Part shown: piece after piece, positions 16,812 through 26,236 of the stretch
Layout: every line of letters starts with the position of its first letter
Numbering within the stretch: the first letter of the stretch is position 1
Assembly (NCBI GenBank): GCA_015660965.1
Contig: JACTVG010000010.1
Location: forward strand, 1 to 51,401
Reading direction: 5' to 3'
Length of the DNA: 51,401 nt
Source of the DNA: Methanoregulaceae archaeon
GTDB lineage: Archaea; Halobacteriota; Methanomicrobia; Methanomicrobiales; Methanospirillaceae
Program-made: the position numbers and the translations under genes
Notes under the pieces: generated by a model
What the model was told of the DNA's origin: nothing
What the model saw: the letters and a program-made list of their open reading frames with translations, nothing else
Databases searched by the model: none

Positions 16812-19196
16812 ATGCAATCAGAAAAAAATCAGTATACACAGCAAAACAATGTCATACCTCTGTTTGAGGTTGTTGTCTATCCGGACAGCCGGACAAAACT
16901 TCAGGTTGACCGGGCCACCGCAGAGCTCCTGCTAGCTGCGATGGAGCATGGAGACGCTGCAAATGCAATCGGGCTGACTGTCAAAAGCGGCACTCCCCCC
17001 TCAGAAGTAACCGCCGAGTCGCTGTATAAGATTGGCAACCTGTTTCGGATCTCTCATGTGCAGCCTGCTGATGATGGGTATCTAATATATGCGCAGGTCG
17101 TGAAGAGGGTGAAGGTTCTCTCTCTCTCTGAAAAGGACGGGCGGTTCTATGCTGCATACGAGACGGTTCCGGACATCCATGATCTCGATGAAGAACTGCA
17201 AGCCCGGATCCTCGCGGACATAAAACTCACCATCCACGAGATCAGCAGCCGCTTCACGGGCTCTGAACAGTTCACTCGACCGATCGACCGGATGGACTCT
17301 GTCAACCAGATCATGGGACTTGTGATGCCCTTCCTGCAGGTCCATCTTGCCGAGAAGCAGGCGCTCCTTGAGATTGACTCTATCCGGCAAAGGTACATCA
17401 CGTTCTTGGAACTCCTCGTTAAAGCAAGAGAGAACGTCAACATCCGGATCGAAATGGCAAAAAAAGTCTCCGACCGGGTAAGCAAGTCGAACCGAGAGGC
17501 GATGCTGCGGGAGCATCTCAGGATGATCCAAGAAGAGTTGAACGAGGGTGAAGGTGCTTCCGGTGACGGGGGATATCGGGAACGGATTGAGACCGCAAAG
17601 ATGCCGGATGAAGTGCGTAAAAAGGCATTGGCGGAGCTCAAAAAACTCGAGACCGGGGGCAGCCAGAACCATGAAAGTTCTGTGATCCGGAACTACCTTG
17701 ATCTCATGCTTGACCTTCCTTGGGTAACAGAAGAGAAGAAAAGCATCGATATAGAGCAGGCCCGCCGGGTGCTCGAGAGCCACCACAACGGCCTTGAAAA
17801 GGTCAAGGAACGGATCATCCAACACCTCGCTGTCATGAAACTCAAACAGGAAAAACAAGGATCGATCCTCCTCCTTACGGGTCCGCCCGGCACGGGCAAG
17901 ACGAGTCTTGGCAAGAGCATCGCCGAGGCGCTCGGGCGTAAATACGTGAGGGTCAGTCTGGGTGGCGTCAGGGACGAGGCCGAGATCCGTGGACACCGGA
18001 GAACCTATGTCGGTGCCCTGCCCGGTAGGATTATCCAAGGCATACAAAAAGCCGGCACGAAAAATCCTGTCTTCATTCTCGATGAGATCGACAAGCTGGC
18101 AATGTCGTACGCAGGAGACCCAGCGAGCGCCCTGCTCGAAGTCCTCGACCCTGAGCAGAACAATACCTTCTCGGACCATTACCTGGAAGTCCCCTACGAC
18201 CTTTCCGATGTGCTGTTCGTTGCCACTGCCAACTCCCTTGCAACGATCCCGCCACCTCTCCTCGACCGGATGGAGTTGATCGAGATCTCAGGCTACACGA
18301 AGAATGAGAAGTTCGCCATTGCAAAAGACCACTTAATTCCAGAGACCTTAAAAGAGCACGGCCTCGATGCGGACAAGCTCCGAATCGAAGATGAGGCCTT
18401 AAAGGTGATCATCGAAAAGTACACCCGCGAGGCAGGCGTCCGGTGGCTCAAAAAACAGCTTGCGAAGATAGCACGGTACGTATCTGAAAAGATTGTCTCC
18501 GGAAGAGCCGATCTGCCATTCGTGGTGACAAAGGATATGCTTGCCGGGATTTTAGGTAAGGAGGTGATCCGGCAGGAAGTGGCGCGGAAGGAGCCTATCT
18601 CTGGCGTAGTCACCGGTCTTGCATGGACACCGGTTGGCGGGGAGATCCTCTTCATCGAAGGTACGTTCATGCCCGGGACCGGCAAGCTCACCCTCACTGG
18701 CCAGCTCGGAGACGTGATGAAGGAGTCAGCGACGATATCGTTAAGCCTAATCCGCTCACGGCTCGCAGACACGCAGGGCGGGTTCAACTTTATCACAAGT
18801 GACATCCATATCCACGTGCCCTCAGGAGCTACCCCAAAGGACGGTCCTTCGGCAGGCGTGACGATCTTCTCGGCTCTCGCGTCTTTGATCACCGGAAAAA
18901 CTGTAGACTCAACCCTTGCCATGACCGGTGAGATTACCCTGAGCGGCGCTGTATTGCCTGTGGGGGGAATCAAGGAGAAGATCCTTGCCGCACACCGGGC
19001 GGGAATAAAAAAAGTGATCCTGCCAAAAGAGAACGAGCGTGATCTCCAAGATGTGCCCGACGATGTCCGGAGCGACCTTGCATTCGTGCCGGTAGAGACC
19101 GTTGAGGAGGTCTTAAAAGAGGCACTTGGTATCGAGCTGCCAAGGACCGTTGTGCTGCACGCCGGGAACAGTGTGGTACCGGCACAGAACCTCTGA
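16812..19196 (+). CDS. lon: Bacterial-type Lon protease (LonA)
   Basis: I prefer ATG 16812 (GAGG five bases upstream) to the in-frame ATG 16797, which abuts the operator palindrome. The 794-residue product carries an N-terminal LON substrate-recognition domain (PLFEVVVYPD), an AAA+ module with Walker A GPPGTGKT (about 357), Walker B VFILDEIDK and sensor TANSLATIPPPLLDRM, and a C-terminal protease with the Ser of KDGPSAG (about 680) and Lys of GGIKEKIL (about 722). No membrane helices interrupt the AAA+ domain, so this is soluble LonA rather than the membrane-bound LonB usual in archaea. It degrades damaged or regulatory proteins with ATP. Acquisition from bacteria is the likely origin. Confidence 0.95.
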   Translation: MQSEKNQYTQQNNVIPLFEVVVYPDSRTKLQVDRATAELLLAAMEHGDAANAIGLTVKSGTPPSEVTAESLYKIGNLFRISHVQPADDGYLIYAQVVKRVKVLSLSEKDGRFYAAYETVPDIHDLDEELQARILADIKLTIHEISSRFTGSEQFTRPIDRMDSVNQIMGLVMPFLQVHLAEKQALLEIDSIRQRYITFLELLVKARENVNIRIEMAKKVSDRVSKSNREAMLREHLRMIQEELNEGEGASGDGGYRERIETAKMPDEVRKKALAELKKLETGGSQNHESSVIRNYLDLMLDLPWVTEEKKSIDIEQARRVLESHHNGLEKVKERIIQHLAVMKLKQEKQGSILLLTGPPGTGKTSLGKSIAEALGRKYVRVSLGGVRDEAEIRGHRRTYVGALPGRIIQGIQKAGTKNPVFILDEIDKLAMSYAGDPASALLEVLDPEQNNTFSDHYLEVPYDLSDVLFVATANSLATIPPPLLDRMELIEISGYTKNEKFAIAKDHLIPETLKEHGLDADKLRIEDEALKVIIEKYTREAGVRWLKKQLAKIARYVSEKIVSGRADLPFVVTKDMLAGILGKEVIRQEVARKEPISGVVTGLAWTPVGGEILFIEGTFMPGTGKLTLTGQLGDVMKESATISLSLIRSRLADTQGGFNFITSDIHIHVPSGATPKDGPSAGVTIFSALASLITGKTVDSTLAMTGEITLSGAVLPVGGIKEKILAAHRAGIKKVILPKENERDLQDVPDDVRSDLAFVPVETVEEVLKEALGIELPRTVVLHAGNSVVPAQNL

Positions 19197-19269
19197 ATAC
19201 ATAGGAATCTAGAGTAACCGTCAAGACCTCACAAAATGTGGCGGGTGTATATAAGGAGGGATCGACGGT

Positions 19270-19446
19270 TCATTCCTCCACTTTCACAAATTGATCTTTC
19301 CCTGCCCCGCACGTCGGGCAGACCCAGTCATCCGGTAATGCATCGAATTCGACGCCGGGTGCAATTCCTGACGTTGGATCACCTATCTTCGGGTCGTAAA
19401 TATATTCGCACACCACGCACTTGTAAGGAACCATCTGGGCTGCCAT
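19270..19446 (-). CDS. Rubredoxin
   Basis: The 58-residue product starts at ATG 19446, chosen because GGTGA lies six bases upstream; an in-frame Met four codons later is possible. The two iron-binding knuckles are CVVC and CPTCG, and the fold-specific PDDWVCP is intact. It carries single electrons on a mononuclear Fe(Cys)4 site. Its start is 20 bp after the flavoprotein stop, so it is likely the redox partner of the upstream Fe-S flavoprotein(s). Confidence 0.93.
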   Translation of the reverse strand: MAAQMVPYKCVVCEYIYDPKIGDPTSGIAPGVEFDALPDDWVCPTCGAGKDQFVKVEE

Positions 19447-19466
19447 TTCTGTCACCGGGTCCCAGA

Positions 19467-20117
19467 TTACTGGCCCTTTCCGAACCGTGCTCCCAGTTCG
19501 AACGCTTTTTCGCAATCTTTCGGGAATACCGTCCTGCGCCGTTCCTTCCGCATCTCGGGATCGGCATAGCCGAAGACCACCTTTGTATAGTCCTCGAACT
19601 GGAGCGTCTCGAAGGAGAAGAGTGATTCGGCGTGCCCGAACGTGCGGGCGAGGATGTTTTCAATCGCACCGGTGTGCACGGAGTACTGGTAATCCTTCAT
19701 CTGCTGTTCCGAGACGTTCATCGTGTAAATGAACGCGGTTCGGATCTTCCTCCCAAAGAGGGAAGACGGGGGGTTTGTGTACGCAAGGTACGGGAAGAGA
19801 AGTCGCTCCATAAAACTCCGCATCTCCCCGGTCACGGTGCCGAAATAGATCGGCGAGCCGAGGATGAGCGCATCGGTGCCCTCTATCCGGTCGAGGACAT
19901 CGGTCAGATCATCCTGGACCGCACATTTCCCGTAACTCTTGCCGTCCTTGAGCTTGCACGCAAAGCAGCTCGTGCATCCCTTGAAGTCAAGGTCATAGAG
20001 GTGGATGAGTTCTGTATCTGCGCCCTGCGATTCGGCGCCTTCGAGTGCTTTTCCGAGGAGCATCGCGGTGTTCCACGTCTTCCGCGGGCTCCCATTGATT
20101 GCAATTACGTTTGTCAT
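19467..20117 (-). CDS. Iron-sulfur flavoprotein (ISF family)
   Basis: The 216-residue product has the flavodoxin-like N-terminus [16 protein letters not shown] that binds FMN and a compact Cys cluster [18 protein letters not shown] that fits the [4Fe-4S] site of the methanogen iron-sulfur flavoproteins. [16 protein letters not shown] is the second FMN loop. Family members accept electrons from ferredoxin and reduce O2, peroxide or organic acceptors. The start has a GAGGG site. It lies 58 bp after another member and 20 bp before rubredoxin, on the same strand, so an operon is likely. Confidence 0.88.
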   Translation of the reverse strand: MTNVIAINGSPRKTWNTAMLLGKALEGAESQGADTELIHLYDLDFKGCTSCFACKLKDGKSYGKCAVQDDLTDVLDRIEGTDALILGSPIYFGTVTGEMRSFMERLLFPYLAYTNPPSSLFGRKIRTAFIYTMNVSEQQMKDYQYSVHTGAIENILARTFGHAESLFSFETLQFEDYTKVVFGYADPEMRKERRRTVFPKDCEKAFELGARFGKGQ

Positions 20118-20175
20118 GGTTTCCCTCGATTCTTTTTAGTATACTCGTTCGTAAGATTTTCGGATCTCAAACCCA

Positions 20176-20772
20176 TCAGAGATGTTGGGACCCTTTTGCC
20201 TTCTCCATCATCTTCAGGAGCCATGCCATATTCTTCCCGGCATCCCGTGCACGTGCAAGGCCTTCCTCATCCTTGTTGACGTCCCCGATCTCCCTCCCAA
20301 CCCCAAGGACAGGGAAACCCGGAACAATCATCCCGGTGGCGAGCAGGAAGTGGAGCATGGAATCGAGGGTTCGTACTCCCCCGGCCCTTCGCACTGCGGT
20401 AACGGCAGTCCCCACTTTGCGACGGTAGAGACCGCCACCATTTGCCATGGAGACAAAACCCGCCCGTTCGATCAGCCCCTTCATCTCAGCGGTGACGTCC
20501 AGGAAGTACACCGGCGAACCGAGGATGACACCATCGGCTTCCACCATCGCATCGATGCAGTGGTTAACGATGTCGTCGTCGAGGATACAGTGCCCGTCCT
20601 TGTTCTCAAAACACTCCATACAGGCAGTGCATCCCCGAACATTCTTCCCGCCGACCTGTATCAGCTCGGTTTCTATCCCCTCGTTCTCAAGTTCTTCGAA
20701 CATATGCCCGATAAGGATGGACGTGTTCCCATCTTTCCGGGGACTTCCGTTGAATGCAATAACTTTTACCAT
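20176..20772 (-). CDS. Iron-sulfur flavoprotein, second member
   Basis: The 198-residue flavodoxin-fold protein begins VIAFNGSPRKDGNTS (FMN phosphate loop), contains CTACMECFENKDGHC as the probable [4Fe-4S] ligand set and GVILGSPVYFLDVTAEM as the isoalloxazine loop. ATG 20772 has GGGAGGT seven bases upstream. The sequence differs clearly from the next gene (19467-20117), so the two are not a recent duplication. It is the first gene of the ISF-ISF-rubredoxin unit. Electron transfer to O2-derived or xenobiotic acceptors is inferred from the family. Confidence 0.87.
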   Translation of the reverse strand: MVKVIAFNGSPRKDGNTSILIGHMFEELENEGIETELIQVGGKNVRGCTACMECFENKDGHCILDDDIVNHCIDAMVEADGVILGSPVYFLDVTAEMKGLIERAGFVSMANGGGLYRRKVGTAVTAVRRAGGVRTLDSMLHFLLATGMIVPGFPVLGVGREIGDVNKDEEGLARARDAGKNMAWLLKMMEKAKGSQHL

Positions 20773-20930
20773 GTCAGATACCTCCCAGCTGTTATCTCCA
20801 CGTGACTTTAAGCGGGTTCCGCTGGGGGATCAGGTTTGGAGTGTGCCGGGGGTGTGTGTGTGTTCCCGGCAGATAATGTCCGAGCCGCGTTCCATAGATT
20901 TTTATTCCTCGCGTCTCAGACCCGCTGATC

Positions 20931-21641
20931 ATGTTCGGGGTCTCCAGTTACTGTCTCATGGATAAACCACTTCCAGAGACGTTCGACACCCTCGCCGGCA
21001 TTACCGGTCTCATCGAGGTTATGGACGAGGGCCTCCATTTCATCTCCGACACTGCGATCTTTGAGAGCTACTCACAGGACTTCATCATCCATGCACCCTA
21101 CCATGGAATGAACATCGCGAGCCTCTTCGAGTCCATCCGCCGGGCAAGCGTCGAAGTCATGACCGACTGTTTTGCGGTGGCGGTAGAGATCGGCGCCCCC
21201 GTTGTCGTCCACCCGGGTTACCACGCGTGGGAACAGGATCGGGAGGAGGCCGACCGCCAGTTCAAAAAATCCCTGCAGGAACTTCGATTTGCCGCAGACG
21301 AGCTCTCGCTCACGTTTTACTTCGAGAACATGGGGGGCATGCACTTCTTTAATCTCAGAACCCCCGAAGACCTCGGGCTGATCGAGGGCAACGGGTTTGT
21401 CCTCGATGTCGGGCATGCCCATATCAACCACTGTCTCCCCGGGTTCCTTGAATCGGGGTTCTCCCACATGCACATCCACGACAACAATGGGGGGAATGAT
21501 GCTCATAATGCCGTGGGGGAAGGGACGATCGATTTTGTCCCGGTGATGGCGGCGCTCCGGCGCAACCAGGCAACATCGGTCATCGAAGTGAAGTCATTCG
21601 ACGGTGTCAAATCAAGCATCGCGGCGCTGGAATCGCTCTGA
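20931..21641 (+). CDS. TIM-barrel sugar isomerase / endonuclease IV-like protein
   Basis: The 236-residue product has the AP-endonuclease-2/xylose-isomerase-like barrel. Candidate metal ligands sit at strand ends: IIHAPYHG, VVHPGYH, FYFENMGG, FVLDVGHAH, HMHIHDNNG and VIEVKS. That set (His, His, Glu, Asp/His, His, Glu) is the usual divalent-metal cluster. Members epimerise or isomerise sugars, or cut abasic sites; the short length and sequence favour the isomerase/epimerase group. It faces the flavoprotein operon from which it diverges. No strong ribosome site is visible at ATG 20931. Confidence 0.75.
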   Translation: MFGVSSYCLMDKPLPETFDTLAGITGLIEVMDEGLHFISDTAIFESYSQDFIIHAPYHGMNIASLFESIRRASVEVMTDCFAVAVEIGAPVVVHPGYHAWEQDREEADRQFKKSLQELRFAADELSLTFYFENMGGMHFFNLRTPEDLGLIEGNGFVLDVGHAHINHCLPGFLESGFSHMHIHDNNGGNDAHNAVGEGTIDFVPVMAALRRNQATSVIEVKSFDGVKSSIAALESL

Positions 21642-22208
21642 CCTGAACCTTGCTGTTGTGTAGATATCGCCCCCATTGTGCTTTTAGAGATTACCTAAAC
21701 TATCGTTGCATTCTGTCATGATTATGTTCTATCCTTCTTTGGGAAGCTGATTTCCACCGTGCTGTTACGTTCACGGTACGTAACAAAAATGAAATCGTCG
21801 GAACACTTCAATGTCGAGTAGGTAAACGTCCCGCAGATGCTATATGATCTGTTCTTAAGAAACCTGCAAATGGTTAAACTGTTCAACCAATTTTAAACGA
21901 GGTCATGGATATCGAACCTGCAACAGGTTTATCGTTAAAATAGGTGAGGGCCTCGTTTTCTTGGAGCCTTCTCGAATGATGATTCTTCCCTGAGACTCGC
22001 GATCTCCATTTTTATCGATACCAATGAGGAATTGGTGACCGGTAGAAGGTATTTATCAATAGATGAGGAATGATTGATTGCGAATACACGGTGTGTTCGA
22101 ATTTTCAGAAACATCGTCACACTACCATTGGGTGTATTGTATAGGTGTAATCATGCACAACTCACTTCATGCTGCATATCCAAATCAGCCACGTTCGGGA
22201 GGAGAATC
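21642..22208. other. Long intergenic region with an interspersed element
   Basis: Contains element copy 2 (21761-21840) and a 15-nt perfect inverted repeat AACCTG-CAA-CAGGTT (21915-21929). I see no coding frame with a start signal; an open frame from 22074 is the upstream extension of the PKD gene and lacks a ribosome site. The palindrome could be an operator for the PKD gene, but it is ~280 bp away. Confidence 0.5.
21761..21840 (+). repeat. Interspersed ~80-bp element, copy 2
   Basis: Begins GCTGTTACGTT, has GGAACACTTCAATGTCGAG and ends AAACGTCCCGCAGATGC. It matches copies 1, 3 and 4 in order and spacing; its left arm is the most diverged. Confidence 0.85.
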
Positions 22209-23789
22209 ATGAAGAAGATCCCGCTGCGGGTCTGTTTTTCCATTCTCCTTGCCAGTATGTTGGTCATCTTGCCGGCATCTGCGGTATCAACACCGGTGGC
22301 AGCTTTCGTATCGAATGCAATGGCCGGGACAGCGCCATTAACCGTACTCTTCATCGATCAATCCACGAACGCCCCGACATTGTGGTTGTGGTCATTTGGT
22401 GATGGGAATACTTCAACAATAGAGAGTCCTTCACATACGTATACGGTCGCTGGTACCTATACTGTTACCCTTACTGCGACCAATTCAGCTGGCAGTAACA
22501 CGCTTACCCGGAGCGGGTACATCACGGTCAGCAAATTGAGTTCCACTCCCACCGCAGCTTTTGTTGCGAATGTGACATCCGGAACCGAACCTCTATCAGT
22601 CCAGTTTGTAGACTCCTCCACGAACTCCCCGGCATTGTGGTTGTGGTCATTTGGTGACGGGGGTTCATCAACCACCCAGAACCCGTCCCACACGTATACG
22701 AGTGCCGGTAACTATACGGTAACACTTACGGTAACCAATGCAGCCGGCAGTAACACGATCTCTCAGTCCGGGTATATTATCGTCAGCAAGGTGGCCACGA
22801 CACCGGTGGCATCATTCGTAGCAACGGAAACCTCTGGACCTGCACCACTTACGATCCAGTTTGTGGACTCTTCTACAAACTTCCCAACATTGTGGTTGTG
22901 GTCATTTGGTGATGGGGGTTCATCAACTACCCAGAACCCGTCCCACACGTACACGAGTTCTGGTACCTATACCGTGACACTTACAGCGACCAATGAAGCA
23001 GGCAGTAACACCGTGACCCAAACTAATTATATTACCGTCAATCCCTCCAGCCCTATTGCGTCCTTCACAGCGAGTATCACCAACGGGACTGCGCCGCTTA
23101 CGGTCAACTTCACGGATACTTCAACCAATTCTCCAACGGGGTGGTCCTGGTACTTTGGTGATGGTGGGACCTCGATAAACCAGACCGAGACACATACCTA
23201 CACAGGCATCGGTACGTATACGGTCGAACTGACGGTTTATAATTCCGTGGGGAGCAACGCGACAACCGTTCCAGACTACATCACGGTGACCAAGGGACCG
23301 ACCCTCCCGGATGCGTCGTTTACTGCGGATGTTGCGCAAGGAAGTGTCCCGCTTACCGTCCAGTTCACCGATACGTCCAGTAATTCCCCAACTTCTTGGG
23401 CATGGTCGTTCGGCGACGGGATCACATCCACCCTCCAAAACCCGTCCCACACGTATACGAGTGCCGGTACCTATACCGTTGTGCTTACTGCGACCAATTC
23501 AATAGGCAGTAACACGGATACCCGGAACAAGTTCATCACGGCATCTGTAGCGGTGATGACAACCACGGTTCCGGCGACGACATATACGATCACGACCACG
23601 ACACCAGCTCCCATGGCATCGGAAACTTCTGCCGTAACCGGGCTCCCGACCGGATCTGCGGCAGGGGGATCTTCCTGGATACCCGTTGTGGTTGTGATAA
23701 TTGCCCTGATCGGGATCAGTATTGCCTCGCTTATCTTCTTCAAGAAACAACGCCGGGGCCTCCGTCGGCCAGGAAATAGGGAAATATGA
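22209..23789 (+). CDS. Five-PKD-domain surface protein with C-terminal anchor
   Basis: ATG 22209 is chosen over the upstream in-frame start because GGAGG (five to ten bases upstream) and the signal peptide (ending PASAV) begin there. The 526-residue protein has five consecutive PKD domains of about 82 residues. Each has PLTVxF(I/V/T)D.S and W.W.FGDG, and ends SxTYTVxLTATNxxGSN. A Thr-rich stalk and a single membrane helix (about 490-512) with a basic KKQRRGLRR tail follow. PKD domains are rigid spacers or ligand-binding modules in archaeal surface layers. Repeats share nucleotide sequence as well, indicating unit duplication. Confidence 0.9.
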   Translation: MKKIPLRVCFSILLASMLVILPASAVSTPVAAFVSNAMAGTAPLTVLFIDQSTNAPTLWLWSFGDGNTSTIESPSHTYTVAGTYTVTLTATNSAGSNTLTRSGYITVSKLSSTPTAAFVANVTSGTEPLSVQFVDSSTNSPALWLWSFGDGGSSTTQNPSHTYTSAGNYTVTLTVTNAAGSNTISQSGYIIVSKVATTPVASFVATETSGPAPLTIQFVDSSTNFPTLWLWSFGDGGSSTTQNPSHTYTSSGTYTVTLTATNEAGSNTVTQTNYITVNPSSPIASFTASITNGTAPLTVNFTDTSTNSPTGWSWYFGDGGTSINQTETHTYTGIGTYTVELTVYNSVGSNATTVPDYITVTKGPTLPDASFTADVAQGSVPLTVQFTDTSSNSPTSWAWSFGDGITSTLQNPSHTYTSAGTYTVVLTATNSIGSNTDTRNKFITASVAVMTTTVPATTYTITTTTPAPMASETSAVTGLPTGSAAGGSSWIPVVVVIIALIGISIASLIFFKKQRRGLRRPGNREI

Positions 23790-23960
23790 AGCGGAACAAG
23801 GGATGAAGAAACTAATATTAATGCGATAAAAGGTATCCCGGAAAATCTCTAGGAATTATTGATGCAAAATTTCAATCCAAAAAAATTAATCTTATATTTC
23901 GATAATTCCCCACTTTTTAAGCTCGAAAAACCATTGTGATGTGGAACTATTTCGAAAAAA

Positions 23961-24051
23961 GGTGCCGTTGAGTTAACGGGACTTAACCAAAATAATATCG
24001 TCGGAACATTTCAATATCGAGTGTTTAAACGTCCCACAGATGGAACAGAAC
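23961..24051 (+). repeat. Interspersed ~90-bp element, copy 3
   Basis: Contains GTTAACGGGACTTAAC, then CGTCGGAACATTTCAATATC and TTTAAACGTCCCACAGATG, ending in CAGAAC. Its ends can pair (GGGACTTAAC with GTTTAAACGTCCC). It ends about 100 bp before the DUF4013 start. Confidence 0.87.
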
Positions 24052-24153
24052 GAATAAACGAGATAAATTTATATTCTGCGAAGTTGTTTGCTATTTAAAT
24101 CGTTTGTGGCTGAAACAGTCATAAATTGTTTAGACCAACGATTGGTGAATGTA

Positions 24154-24822
24154 ATGGATTACGGTAGTATGGTTGGAGACTCCTTTGCTTATGCAAAGGA
24201 TGCCGTGTGGGGAAAGTGGACGAAGTGGTTGATGTTGATTATCGCCACTATAATACTCGGTATTCCACTTATGGGATACATGATGAAAATACTTCGAGGT
24301 GAAAAACCAGCTCCTGAAGTAACTGATTGGGGAACACTGTTTGTTGACGGTATAAAATACCTTATTGTTGCTATTATCTATGCGATCCCAATTTTCATAC
24401 TTGGATTCCTGATTCTGGGCGCAACGTGGATGTCAATGTTGTCGGGAAAGCTAACGGGCAACATTACCGCAATAACAGGAGCCATCGCAGGTATGCTTGT
24501 CGGTTTTCTTGTCATCTTTATTGTCGCAATCATAATTGCATTGTTTGAAGCGATTGGTGTTATTCGTTTGGCAAGAACCGGCAGTATTGGTGAAGCCTTC
24601 AACTTTAATGCTATCCTTGCAACGATAGGCAAAATCGGATGGGTTTCATATATCATTGCTCTAATTGTCTTACTAATTGTGGGAGCAATATTTGGAATTG
24701 TTATGTCCATCATTATGATGATCCCAATCCTTGGATGGATCATTTATTTCTGTCTAATACCTCCATTTGCCCTATTTGGAGCTCGGTACTATTGTCTTGT
24801 CTACGACAGTGCCGGAGCCTAA
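24154..24822 (+). CDS. DUF4013-type integral membrane protein
   Basis: The start at ATG 24154 is supported by GGTGA (24144-24148); an in-frame upstream extension to 24088 has no site. The 222-residue product contains about five to six hydrophobic helices and the family-like WGKWTKWLML and GYMMKILRGEKPAPEVTDWGTLFVDGIKYL. DUF4013 proteins are archaeal polytopic membrane proteins of unknown function. An interspersed element lies in its upstream region, and a second repeat family follows its stop. Confidence 0.8.
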   Translation: MDYGSMVGDSFAYAKDAVWGKWTKWLMLIIATIILGIPLMGYMMKILRGEKPAPEVTDWGTLFVDGIKYLIVAIIYAIPIFILGFLILGATWMSMLSGKLTGNITAITGAIAGMLVGFLVIFIVAIIIALFEAIGVIRLARTGSIGEAFNFNAILATIGKIGWVSYIIALIVLLIVGAIFGIVMSIIMMIPILGWIIYFCLIPPFALFGARYYCLVYDSAGA

Positions 24823-24881
24823 TCCAAATCAATTTTTTTTCGTTTTCGTTCTTATCTTAACGTATTCACTTATGATATTAT

Positions 24882-24967
24882 CAGGGAAAGAGGAACCGCG
24901 AGAAATCACGAGAACAGACGGGTTGAAAGTTGCGCAACCGAACGCGAGGCTTTCACTGGTGTAATTT
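24882..24967. repeat. Second interspersed element, copy 1
   Basis: Shares CGAGAAATC, TTGCGCAACCGA-like and CTTTCACTGGTGTAATTTTT in the same order with 38235-38321. It lies between two converging genes and runs into a T8-A6 stretch that could terminate transcription both ways. Confidence 0.65.
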
Positions 24968-24979
24968 TTTTTAAAAAAT

Positions 24980-25450
24980 TTATATCGTATCCTGGACGTA
25001 CACCGTGTAATTCCCGTCCCAGCGTAAGGTGACGGTAGAGGTTCCCAAAACCGTACCGGATCTGAGGTCCTCTGCCACAACCGTTACGGTTACGGGATCC
25101 TTTGTGGACGAGGGGTTTTCCGTAAATCCCCAGTAGATCGTTTGACCGTTGTTTAGGACCGGGTTTCCAAGCTCATTGATACGGAAATCCGGTGCATTCC
25201 ATGAAAAGAAGTGCCCATAGTCCGCAGACCACCGGAATTGCGCATCCGAAGGGGTAAAGCCGGTGGTATTGACGGAGAGTCTGACGCCAGGTGTTGAGGA
25301 CATGACCAAGGAGTACCGCTCCGGAGAAGCTTCGAGTTTTACCGAGGTCGTCTGTGCTGGCTGATCTTTTACCTGAGAGCCGGAAGTACACCCTGCGACT
25401 GCAATCGTTGCCAAGTAGATTAGGAGGAGGGCAAGTACCTTTGCGTTCAT
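24980..25450 (-). CDS. Small lipoprotein, unknown beta-rich domain
   Basis: Using ATG 25450 the product has 156 residues; a TTG five codons upstream is possible but has no ribosome site. A hydrophobic signal ends with the lipobox VAGC. The mature part (FRWSADYGHFFSWN, VTVTVVAEDL) looks like a compact beta-sandwich, seen in several methanogen extracellular proteins, but I do not recognise a named family. It should be anchored on the outer face of the membrane. Confidence 0.6.
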   Translation of the reverse strand: MNAKVLALLLIYLATIAVAGCTSGSQVKDQPAQTTSVKLEASPERYSLVMSSTPGVRLSVNTTGFTPSDAQFRWSADYGHFFSWNAPDFRINELGNPVLNNGQTIYWGFTENPSSTKDPVTVTVVAEDLRSGTVLGTSTVTLRWDGNYTVYVQDTI

Positions 25451-25507
25451 CCACTTAATGATCAATTCAGGAAATATTAAACCCGGCGAAAGTGTCGGGG
25501 CACGCTC

Positions 25508-25547
25508 GTGTAATGCCGTGGGATTATTGACAAAAGTCTTCGTGGCC
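25508..25547 (-). pseudogene. 40-bp fragment matching the stomatin/SPFH gene
   Basis: Thirty-eight of 40 bases match 34562-34601 inside the SPFH gene, in the same orientation, and would code KTFVNNPTALH versus KTYVNNPTALH. No further SPFH sequence is visible on either side. It lies in the gap between two unrelated minus-strand genes. Confidence 0.55.
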
Positions 25548-25606
25548 GCTCGCGGTAGGAGGGTATGGCTCGTACCACAACAGAACGAGGGAGATTGCGA
25601 TTCATA

Positions 25607-26122
25607 TCAGGTCGCAGCGTCCAGCTCCCGTTTCAGGGGGGGCAGAAGACTCACCGACATGTTCACTTCGCTGGCGGCACTCTGGGTCAGGATCTGCTGT
25701 CGTCTCCGCTCTGCGGAGGTGAGTTCCCGCATATCTCCCAGCCGCTGGATCTCGAAGATCAGGCTCCGGTCCCGCTCCGCCAACAACAGGTGATTATAGA
25801 ACGTGAACGTATCCTGTGCAATCTTCCGGTCCATCTTGGGGATGTCTCGCAGGTAGGCGAAGTACAGGCCGTTGTCCGGGTAGAGCGGGGTGGCCTGGAC
25901 GAAGATATACTTGTCATCGGGGTTTGCGAGGAATTCCCGGTCTGCGGTGGCGAGGTAGTTCTCGATCGACGAGACGTCGAGATAGAGACCTTCGGCGATT
26001 TCGCTCTTGTCCTTGTTCACAGATGTGTTCCAGAGGATAAGCGAGTTGGCAAGGTACAGGCTCCCACCGATGAGGATTCCGATGATGAGAATGAAGATCT
26101 GGTCCTTAGTTTTTTCGTCCAT
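25607..26122 (-). CDS. Membrane-anchored protein of unknown function
   Basis: The 171-residue product (ATG 26122; GGAG ten bases upstream) has one N-terminal membrane helix (ILIIGILIGGSLYL) and then a mostly helical soluble part with RDIPKMDRKIAQDTFTFY and RSLIFEIQRLGDMRELTSAERRR. This resembles membrane-tethered coiled-coil/periplasmic-facing proteins, but I do not recognise a family. It has no lipobox. Nothing in the neighbourhood fixes its role. Confidence 0.55.
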   Translation of the reverse strand: MDEKTKDQIFILIIGILIGGSLYLANSLILWNTSVNKDKSEIAEGLYLDVSSIENYLATADREFLANPDDKYIFVQATPLYPDNGLYFAYLRDIPKMDRKIAQDTFTFYNHLLLAERDRSLIFEIQRLGDMRELTSAERRRQQILTQSAASEVNMSVSLLPPLKRELDAAT

Positions 26123-26236
26123 CGGCTTCACACTCCATGTTGTTAGCTCTGCACATGGGGAATATACAGAAATCTCCCACCGGTTCCTCTAAAAACGATG
26201 GTGAATAAAAAAGGTAGTGAACAGGAACATCCCCGG

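Noticed and set aside
17082-18179. A 365-codon open frame on the minus strand
   Set aside because: It lies wholly antisense to lon, shows no family pattern and no ribosome site; it follows from the codon use of lon.
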